From DATBRV01 sp036560145 (GTDB taxonomy: Bacteria; Myxococcota_A; UBA9160; SMWR01): a stretch of 64,000 nucleotides of DNA. The stretch's first letter is position 1. The number at the start of each line of letters is the position of its first letter. The DNA lies in contig DATBRV010000105.1 of NCBI GenBank assembly GCA_036560145.1, forward strand, positions 14,103-78,102, given 5' to 3'. Below, in pieces: positions 58,287 through 64,000 of the stretch. The notes under the pieces were generated by a model. That model ran no database searches. It was given only the letters and a program-made list of their open reading frames with translations, and was not told the DNA's origin. A program made the translations under genes and the position numbers.

Positions 58287-58694
58287 ATGCAGCGCCTCTT
58301 CGAGACCGCGGTCGAGATCGAAGTCCCGTTCCGCCACGTCGACCTGATGGGCGTGGTCTGGCACGGCCACTACTACGAGTACCTCGAGGAAGCCCGGACC
58401 GCGCTGCTCCGCTCGCGCTCGCTCGACGACGGCGACCTGATCGGCGGGCGCTACGCCTTCTTCGTGATCGAGAGCCGCTGCCGCTACAGCTATCCGCTCT
58501 TCTACCGCGACCGCATGCAGGTCAGCGCCTGGATCCAGGACGTGCGGCATCGCGTCTTCATCGGCTACGAGATCACGAACCTCACGCGCGAGCGGCGCTC
58601 CGCGCGGGGACACACCATCCTGGCCACCACCGATCTGGAGAGAAACCTCCTGCTGGAGACGCCGGACGAGATCCGGCGCCGCCTCGAGGCATAG
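58287..58694 (+). CDS. 4HBT-type acyl-CoA/ACP thioesterase (ApeK-like)
   Basis: Product of 135 residues, ATG 58287, divergent from the operon. Hotdog thioesterase with the catalytic Asp in PFRHVDLMGVVWHGHYYEYLEEAR (the YbgC/4HBT signature), then SRCRYSYPLFYRDRMQVSAWI and RSARGHTILATTDLE. Hydrolyses the finished or aberrant acyl chain from its carrier. Confidence 0.88.
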   Translation: MQRLFETAVEIEVPFRHVDLMGVVWHGHYYEYLEEARTALLRSRSLDDGDLIGGRYAFFVIESRCRYSYPLFYRDRMQVSAWIQDVRHRVFIGYEITNLTRERRSARGHTILATTDLERNLLLETPDEIRRRLEA

Positions 58695-58758
58695 CCTGGC
58701 CGCGCTCCTCGCCGCCGCCCGCGCGCTGCTCGCCCACCGCTCCGCCACGAGCCTCGGC

Positions 58759-59229
58759 GTGCGCTCGGCGCTCGCCCATCTCTGGTTCGCCCTGAACTTC
58801 TTCCTCGCGATCCCGGCCCTGGTGCTCTACGCGTCGGGCGCCGGCCTGCGCCCCCTCCCCGGCGCGCTCGCCGTCCTGGGCGGCGCCGTGATCGCGCTGG
58901 CGCACCTGGCGCTGCTCTTCCTGATCGCGGACTTCGTGCGCGTCGGGCGCGGCACGCAGCTTCCGCTCGACCCGCCGCGGGAGCTGGTCGCGCGCGGCCT
59001 CTATCGCTGGATCCGGAATCCGATGTATCTGCTCTACGCGGTCATCGTGCTGGGCGAGGCGATCCTCTACCGCTCGCCTCCCCTTCTCGTCTACGCCGGC
59101 GCCTTCTGGCTGATGACGCACATCTACGTCGTGCAGGTCGAGGAGAAATCGCTGAAACGGCGATTCGGGCAGGCCTACGCCGACTACTGTCGCCAGTCCG
59201 GCCGGTGGCTCCCCCGCTGGAAGCCCTGA
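58759..59229 (+). CDS. isoprenylcysteine/phospholipid methyltransferase-like membrane protein
   Basis: Product of 156 residues from GTG 58759. Four to five hydrophobic helices, and the SAM-binding motif of the ICMT/NnrU-type family, RGLYRWIRNPMYLLYAVIVLGEAILY followed by VEEKSLKRRFGQAYADYC. Such enzymes methylate a lipid or O-group at the membrane; in this cluster it may O-methylate the aryl head (methylation is known for aryl polyenes). Starts 64 bases after the thioesterase stop; an upstream CTG in frame is possible but unproven. Confidence 0.75.
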   Translation: MRSALAHLWFALNFFLAIPALVLYASGAGLRPLPGALAVLGGAVIALAHLALLFLIADFVRVGRGTQLPLDPPRELVARGLYRWIRNPMYLLYAVIVLGEAILYRSPPLLVYAGAFWLMTHIYVVQVEEKSLKRRFGQAYADYCRQSGRWLPRWKP

Positions 59230-59266
59230 TCCGAAGCCTCGCGCGCCTCGAAGCGAGAATCCGGGC

Positions 59267-60703
59267 TCAGTCGTCGCCCGCGCCGCGGCGTAGCTTTCCG
59301 CTCGACGTCCGCGGGATCTCCTCGACCACGCGGAACTCGCGCGGGATCTTGTAGCCCGGCAGCCGCTCGCGGCAGTAGGCGGTGAGCGCGCGCGGATCCG
59401 GCGGCTGCGCGGGATCCGCGGGCACTACCTCCGCCACCGGGATCTCGCCGAGATGGGCGTGCTCGCGGGCGAAGACGCGGCTCGCGCGCAACGAGGGATG
59501 TGCGTCGAGAACCTCCTCGACCTCCTCGGCGAAGAATTTCATGCCGGCCATGCTGATCCGGTTGGCGCGCCGGCCGACCAGGAAGAGGTTGCCGTCGGCG
59601 TCGAACCAGCCCTGGTCGCCGGTCCGGAAGCCATCGGGCTCCAGGATCTCGCGCGCGGTCAGCCAGGGGTCGAGATAGGCGTCCAGCATGCCGGGCCCGC
59701 GGATGCAGATCTCGCCGGTCCGTTCGGGGGAGGTCGGACCGCGCAACGGCTGCCCGTCCTCGCCGCGCAGCCAGACCTCGAAATCCGGCAGCGGCTGCCC
59801 GAGCGCCTCCGGGTGCTCCGCCGCGGCCGCGAGATTGGCGACGGGCAGCCCCACCTCGATGATCCCGAGGGCCTGCGACACGGGGATCCCGAAGCGCTGC
59901 TGGAAGGCGCGCGCTACCGCCGCGCGCAGGCCGTCGGCGGTCGAGATCGCGAGCCGAAGGTCCGGGAGGCCGAGCGAGGAGGCGTCGCTCGCGAGCAGCT
60001 TCACGTGGTTCGGCGAGGCGTAGCAGACCGTCGCGCGGCCGCGGCTCGCGAGCTCGAGCACCGGACGCGCCAGCGAGCTGGCCGGCAGCAGGATGGCGGC
60101 GCCGTAGCGCAGGTAGAGCAGGATCGAGACCACGAAGTGGTGTGCCATCGGCAGCAGCCAGAGCACCCGATCCCCGGGACCGATCGCGAGCGCCCGGTTG
60201 GCGGCGGCCAGCCGCGCCAGGATCGCGTCGTGGCCGAGGATCACGCCCTTGCGACGGCTGGTGGTGCCCGAGGTGAAGCGCAGATAGGCGGGCCGCAGCG
60301 CGCGGAAGGCGGCGTCGCCGGCGCCGTCGACCGCCTCCGGCGTTCGGCGGCGCAGCGCGAAGCCAGCCTCCTCCTCCACCACCACGTGGTGGAGCCGGGC
60401 CCGCTCGAGGAACGCGTCGAAGGCGGCGCCGCGGTGATCGTCGGGGATCGGCGCCAGACACGCGTCCGAGGCCAGGATCCCGAGCGCCAGCTCGATGAAG
60501 CCGCGTCCCTGGCGCGCCAGCAGTCCGCAGCGATCCGCCGGACGCACGCCCTCGGCGCGCAGGCGCTTGGCGTGCGCCTCGAAGCTCCCCACCAGCTCGG
60601 CGGCGCTCACGGTCCGGACGCCGCCCTGGCCATCGTCCAGCAGGAGCGCCGGCTGCTCGGGCGCCCGAGCCGCCTGCTCACGGATCCGATCGATGACGGT
60701 CAC
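59267..60703 (-). CDS. second AMP-dependent acyl/aryl ligase
   Basis: Product of 478 residues from GTG 60703, overlapping the FAD oxidoreductase stop (GTGA). ANL motifs: YLRFTSGTTSRRKGVILGHDA (P-loop), ATVCYASPNHVK, SQALGIIEVGLPV (acyl-binding region), GFRTGDQGWFDADGNLFLVGR and the catalytic Lys in IPRTSSGKLRRG. Short for the family, with no carrier domain attached. It is not the same as the cluster ligase at 55.4 kb and probably loads the carrier protein at 63.4 kb. Confidence 0.88.
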   Translation of the reverse strand: MTVIDRIREQAARAPEQPALLLDDGQGGVRTVSAAELVGSFEAHAKRLRAEGVRPADRCGLLARQGRGFIELALGILASDACLAPIPDDHRGAAFDAFLERARLHHVVVEEEAGFALRRRTPEAVDGAGDAAFRALRPAYLRFTSGTTSRRKGVILGHDAILARLAAANRALAIGPGDRVLWLLPMAHHFVVSILLYLRYGAAILLPASSLARPVLELASRGRATVCYASPNHVKLLASDASSLGLPDLRLAISTADGLRAAVARAFQQRFGIPVSQALGIIEVGLPVANLAAAAEHPEALGQPLPDFEVWLRGEDGQPLRGPTSPERTGEICIRGPGMLDAYLDPWLTAREILEPDGFRTGDQGWFDADGNLFLVGRRANRISMAGMKFFAEEVEEVLDAHPSLRASRVFAREHAHLGEIPVAEVVPADPAQPPDPRALTAYCRERLPGYKIPREFRVVEEIPRTSSGKLRRGAGDD

Positions 60704-62010
60704 GCGTCCCCCTGCCCGGCCAGCGCGAGGAGCTTGCGGCGCACCTCGCCCGCCGGAACCGCGCCGAGCGCGATCCCGGCGTCGGCGGCCAGCGCGGCGG
60801 CGATCCCCACCGCCTCGCCCGTCGCCAGCGCGGTGCCCACCACGCGCAGGGCCCCGAGCGCCTCGTGCGTCGCCGACAGGCAGCGGCCGGCCATGCCGAG
60901 GCGCGGATGGGAACGGCTCACCAGCGCTCCCAACGGGATCGAACAAGGCCGCACAGGGTACTCGAAGCTCGCGCGCCGATGGTCGTGCCACAGCTCGATC
61001 GGCCAGGTCGAGGTAGCCACCTGGTCCACGTGCGCGCGGCCCTCGAGCACGTCGCCGCGCGCGAGCAGGGCGGCTCCGGCCAGGCGCCGCGTCTCGCGCA
61101 CGCCGATCCGGCGCGGCCAGGCCTCGATCCGGCTGGCGGCGAAGGCCGGCCGCGTGCGGCGCAGGAAGTCGGCGATCCGGACGGCGCTCTCCCGCGCCCC
61201 CTGCTCGAGCGCCGCCAGCTGCGCCGGGTCGAGCGGTGCATAGGCGGCGCGCTCGGGCCTGGGCACGTTCAGCGTCAGGTAGACCTCGCCCGTCGCGGCG
61301 CCCGGCCGCACCAGCACGGACTCGCAGCCCTCCGGAAGCTCGAGCGAGCGGACCGCTCCGGCCACCGCATGGGTCAGCCGCAGGCGGGCGAAGCCGCTCA
61401 GCTCCGAGGTGTCGACCCCGCCCATCTTGAAGATCAACGACGGCAGCTGGAGATCCTCGGCGCTGGCTTCGGCGACCTCCGCGCCTCCCAGCCAGCCGAG
61501 GCTGGCGTCGCCGCTCGCGTCGACCAGCACGCCGGCCGTGAAGCGGGATTCCGCCGCCCCCTCGCTGCGCAGCGTGATCGCCTGCGGCGCGGCGCCCTCC
61601 GCCGCGAGCGTCGCCGCCACCAGCTCGCTGCGCATCCGCACCTCGAGCCCCGGCGTGCCGGCGCACAGCTTCGCCGCGAACTCGGCGAACCCCGGAGGCT
61701 CGATCGGGAGCACCCACACCCGGCCCGCCCGCTCGGCGCTTCCCGCGGCGCCCGCCGCGCGCAGCCCCTCGGCGAATCGCTGGGGAAAGCCCGGGTGCGC
61801 GTGCTGCGCCTCGGCCTGCTCGGCCGGGAGGTAGAGGCCGCAGATGGTGTGCACGAAGGCGTTGCCGACATTGCCGCCGAGCACGTCGCTGCGCTCGACC
61901 AGCAGGCTGCGCGCACCGCTGCGGGCGGCGGAGACCGCCGCGGCGACGCCGGCCGATCCGCCGCCCACGACCGCGACATCGAAGTGCGACGGCCTCGCCA
62001 CCCGACTCAC
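60700..62010 (-). CDS. FAD-dependent oxidoreductase (FAD_oxidored family)
   Basis: Product of 436 residues, GTG 62010 overlapping the condensation-like stop (GTGA). FAD motif FDVAVVGGGSAGVAAAVSAARSGARSLLVER is at the N-terminus, LGGNVGNAFVHTICGLY follows, VLVDASGDASLGWLGG marks the second FAD segment, and LGMAGRCLSATHEALGALRVVGTALATGEAVGIAAALAA the C-terminal FAD contact. Members oxidise small substrates or carrier-bound intermediates. Reaction unknown; cassette position suggests tailoring of a carrier-bound acyl unit. Confidence 0.82.
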   Translation of the reverse strand: MSRVARPSHFDVAVVGGGSAGVAAAVSAARSGARSLLVERSDVLGGNVGNAFVHTICGLYLPAEQAEAQHAHPGFPQRFAEGLRAAGAAGSAERAGRVWVLPIEPPGFAEFAAKLCAGTPGLEVRMRSELVAATLAAEGAAPQAITLRSEGAAESRFTAGVLVDASGDASLGWLGGAEVAEASAEDLQLPSLIFKMGGVDTSELSGFARLRLTHAVAGAVRSLELPEGCESVLVRPGAATGEVYLTLNVPRPERAAYAPLDPAQLAALEQGARESAVRIADFLRRTRPAFAASRIEAWPRRIGVRETRRLAGAALLARGDVLEGRAHVDQVATSTWPIELWHDHRRASFEYPVRPCSIPLGALVSRSHPRLGMAGRCLSATHEALGALRVVGTALATGEAVGIAAALAADAGIALGAVPAGEVRRKLLALAGQGDA

Positions 62011-63356
62011 CCGAGCAGGTCGGCCCGCAGGCGTTCGTGGAAGATCGCGAGCTCGCGCTCGGAGAGAACGCCGCGCTGGTGCACGTGCGTCAGATTGAGC
62101 CGCTGCTCGCGCAGGCTGATCGCGAGACAGCTTCCCGGGGACGGCGGCACCGGCGGGACATGAAACCCGTTCCGGATCCCGGCGCCGAAGAAGCTCGCGA
62201 GACCCGGCAGGAACGCGTCGGTGTAGGCGAAGAAGAAGGAGCAGAGCTCTCCGCCAAGACTTTTTCGCGCCATGTGCGCGTACAAGCGCCGCGGCGCGAG
62301 GCGCGCGAAGTCCATCGCGTGCACCCCGTTCTCGATCTGACCGGCGCGGATGGCGGCCACGCGCTGCGCCTTCAGATCCGCCACCAGGCCGTCGAAATCG
62401 TCCATCTGCTCCGGAAAGGCCTGGAACCAGATCAGCGAGACATGGGTGCGGAAGACCGCCCCCTCGCCTCCCTTGGGCCGGAGATTGACCGGGAGCGGAA
62501 CCACGTAGCTGCCGGGATCGACGCCGCGCGCCTGGAAGACGGCATGGTGGGCGCGCAGCGCGGCGGCCAGATAGAACAGCATCGGCGTCAGGAATCCGGC
62601 GCGGCGCCGGGCGGCCTCGACCACGCGCGCCGTCTCGTCCGCCGTGAAGGTGCTCACGGTGTAACGCAGCGCCTGCGGCGTCCGGCGCAGCGGGCCGGCC
62701 AGCGAACGCGGCGGGCGGGCGCCCATCGCATCGTGCCAGCCCTGCCAGGCGCGGGCCGCCCGGCCCCGCTCGCCGAAGGAGGGCTTGGGGCTGCGGACCG
62801 GAGCGACCTCGCCCGGATCCGGCAGCTCGGCGAGCGGCCGCTGGCCCTGGAAGCACTCCTCGAGCCAGCGCAGGAAGCGCTCGCTGCCGGCACCGTCGAA
62901 GAGCAGGTGCAGCCAGCTCGCCGCCAGGTCGGCTCCGGCCGCCCCCCCCGCGTAGCGGACCAGATCGAAACGGAGCAGCTCGCCGCGGCGCAGCGAGAGC
63001 GGCTGGTTCAAGCGCGCGAAGAAGAGCTCCGGCAGGGGGGGCTCCCCGTCCGCGGGCGCCTCCGCCTCGTGGATCTCGATGCGCGGCATGGGACAACGCG
63101 CCGCAGCCGCGAGCCGGAAGACCGGCGCCCCGAGCCCGAGACGCCGCGCCACCGGCGCGCGCAACAGCGGATGCGCGCGCGCCGCCGCTTCGACCATCCC
63201 CTGGAAGCCAGAGACGTCGAAGCCGGGGCCCAGCCGCAGGACCAGCTGGGAGACGTGGCTGGCGCCGTTCATGCGCCGGATCTCGTGATCGAAGGCGCGC
63301 AGGAAGCAGTCCGCGCCGGTCAGCGGGAGGGTGCCGGCCGCTCCGGCGGCGCTCAT
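62007..63356 (-). CDS. condensation/wax-ester-synthase-like acyltransferase
   Basis: Product of 449 residues from ATG 63356, four bases before the end of the carrier gene. The condensation-superfamily core HHxxxDG is present as LHLLFDG: the second (catalytic) His is H150 and the Asp is D154, while the first His is Leu. Later VPLPVNLRP and the DFxxF region resemble WES/DGAT or NRPS C-domain C-terminal lobes. It may join the carrier-bound acyl group to an amine or alcohol. No NRPS adenylation domain is fused to it; the nearby free ligase would serve. Confidence 0.75.
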   Translation of the reverse strand: MSAAGAAGTLPLTGADCFLRAFDHEIRRMNGASHVSQLVLRLGPGFDVSGFQGMVEAAARAHPLLRAPVARRLGLGAPVFRLAAAARCPMPRIEIHEAEAPADGEPPLPELFFARLNQPLSLRRGELLRFDLVRYAGGAAGADLAASWLHLLFDGAGSERFLRWLEECFQGQRPLAELPDPGEVAPVRSPKPSFGERGRAARAWQGWHDAMGARPPRSLAGPLRRTPQALRYTVSTFTADETARVVEAARRRAGFLTPMLFYLAAALRAHHAVFQARGVDPGSYVVPLPVNLRPKGGEGAVFRTHVSLIWFQAFPEQMDDFDGLVADLKAQRVAAIRAGQIENGVHAMDFARLAPRRLYAHMARKSLGGELCSFFFAYTDAFLPGLASFFGAGIRNGFHVPPVPPSPGSCLAISLREQRLNLTHVHQRGVLSERELAIFHERLRADLLG

Positions 63357-63359
63357 GGC

Positions 63360-63620
63360 TCAGCTCCCCTGGAGCTGGCGATAGACCAGGCCCGCGAGGG
63401 ACTCCGCCGATTCGAGGTTCTCCGGCGTGAGCAGGCTGTCGTCGACCCACACGCCGGTGCTCTCCTCGATCGCGAGCATGAGCTGTGTGACCGCGAGTGA
63501 ATCGAGTCCTGCCGCCACCAGGTTCGAGCGGGGCGTGAAATCGGCGCCCGCGTCCAGAAGGTCATCACGCAGGATCTCGAAGACGCGCTGCGTGAGCTCG
63601 GCCTGCGTCGTGCCCGCCAT
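63360..63620 (-). CDS. phosphopantetheine carrier protein (ACP/PCP)
   Basis: Product of 86 residues from ATG 63620. The pantetheine serine is S41 in AAGLDSLAVTQLMLAIEE. Followed after four bases by the condensation-like gene, so it is the carrier of the second cassette. Slightly different from the first carrier in its motif (GLDSLAV against GLDSIDA). Confidence 0.9.
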   Translation of the reverse strand: MAGTTQAELTQRVFEILRDDLLDAGADFTPRSNLVAAGLDSLAVTQLMLAIEESTGVWVDDSLLTPENLESAESLAGLVYRQLQGS

Positions 63621-63686
63621 GCCGGGCAGGTTACAACACCCGGAGCGCGCGTTTCCGGCAGCTTGAACACCTCTAGCGTGTCGTTT

Positions 63687-64000
63687 ATGTTGCCGCGCAT
63701 GAGACGCCCGGGCCGCTCCGTCGCGATCCTCGGCGGAGGACCGGCAGGGGCCACGCTCGGCACGCTGTTGGCGCGTGCCGGCTTCGAGGTGGTGCTCTTC
63801 GCGCGCGGCGGGCGCCCGCCCATCGTGATCGGCGAATCCCTCGTGCCGGCCTGCATGCCGTTCTTGAGCCTGCTCGGCGTCAAGGAAGAGGTCGCGAGCT
63901 ACAGCGTCTGGAAGGGCGGCGCGACCTTCGTTCTATCGCGGGACGCGCGCCTGAACTTCCGCTTCGCAGAAGTGCGGGGCGCCCGCTCGACTCATTCCTA
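63687..64000 (+). CDS. halogenase-like FAD oxidoreductase, N-terminal part (3' end outside window)
   Basis: Open frame from ATG 63687 (or ATG 63699) to the window end, about 105 residues. FAD motif SVAILGGGPAGATLGTLLARAG and the PIVIGESLVPACMPFL motif place it in the flavin-dependent halogenase/geranylgeranyl reductase-like family. It is divergent from the carrier gene across a 66-base gap. The WxWxIP and catalytic lysine are beyond the window, so halogenase or plain monooxygenase cannot be decided. Confidence 0.8.
   Translation, partial: MLPRMRRPGRSVAILGGGPAGATLGTLLARAGFEVVLFARGGRPPIVIGESLVPACMPFLSLLGVKEEVASYSVWKGGATFVLSRDARLNFRFAEVRGARSTHS

Noticed and set aside
44040..64000. Ketosynthase or chain-length factor hidden in the pigment region
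   Set aside because: I searched the frames for KS Cys-His-His type motifs and found no candidate on either strand.
1..64000. Insertion sequences, integrases or prophage genes
   Set aside because: No transposase, integrase or phage structural protein was recognised on either strand; both tRNA-Leu genes are intact with no flanking integrase.

Overview
This is about 64 kb of very GC-rich bacterial chromosome, gene-dense, with frequent GTG/TTG starts and many stop/start overlaps (ATGA, GTGA, TTGA). It is typical core chromosome plus one biosynthetic region, not a plasmid or phage. The gene set (complete gspC-N type II secretion operon, two Lon proteases, class I aldolase, GT81 glycosyltransferase, aryl-polyene-type pigment genes) fits a Gram-negative soil or sediment bacterium of the former Deltaproteobacteria (Myxococcota/Desulfobacterota-like). 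That assignment is inference; there is no rRNA in the window.

Layout. 1-2.5 kb: 3' end of an ArnT/PMT-type glycosyltransferase, a small membrane protein and a class V aminotransferase. 2.6-4.8 kb: RNase R (minus). 4.9 kb: tRNA-Leu(CAG) with its own promoter, then Lon no. 1, then a secreted FG-GAP protein. 9.3-15.6 kb (minus): DegT-type sugar aminotransferase, GT81 glycosyltransferase, PilZ protein, a Y-family polymerase lacking its catalytic acids, and a penicillin-acylase-family enzyme. 15.8-20.3 kb: gap-pgk-tpiA-secG, tRNA-Leu(GAG) and class I fructose-bisphosphate aldolase. 20.4-29.7 kb (minus): flavin reductase, a secreted protein, and a tightly coupled dnaK-hsp20-lon-OmpA lipoprotein-glycerate kinase-ABC1 kinase operon. 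30.1-43.1 kb: type II secretion operon gspC to gspN with a clear sigma-70-type promoter, then an ArsR-methyltransferase fusion. 44.0-58.2 kb (minus): an aryl-polyene-like cluster (DUF3261 lipoprotein, MMPL exporter, LolA-like protein, aromatic ammonia-lyase, TSUP transporter, COG4648 membrane protein, halogenase-like flavoprotein, ketoreductase, dehydratase, acyltransferase, glycosyltransferase, AMP-ligase/dehydratase fusion, ACP, PlsC-type acyltransferase), with a thioesterase and a membrane methyltransferase on the plus strand at 58.3-59.2 kb. 59.3-63.6 kb (minus): a second small cassette of AMP-ligase, FAD oxidoreductase, condensation-like acyltransferase and carrier protein. A second halogenase-like flavoprotein begins divergently at 63.7 kb and runs off the window.

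How the parts work together. The pigment region has what is needed to make an aryl starter (ammonia-lyase), activate it (AMP-ligase), reduce and dehydrate a growing polyene (KR, two dehydratase domains), possibly halogenate it, attach it to lipid or sugar and export it to the outer membrane (MMPL, LolA-like, DUF3261). No ketosynthase is encoded in the window, so the chain-extending enzyme must lie elsewhere. The NRPS-like cassette beside it is the most novel-looking part.

A second thread is a family of GC-rich tandem repeats, three copies at each of three loci, all at the 3' ends of convergent gene pairs; at two of the loci the repeat supplies the stop codon of the neighbouring gene.
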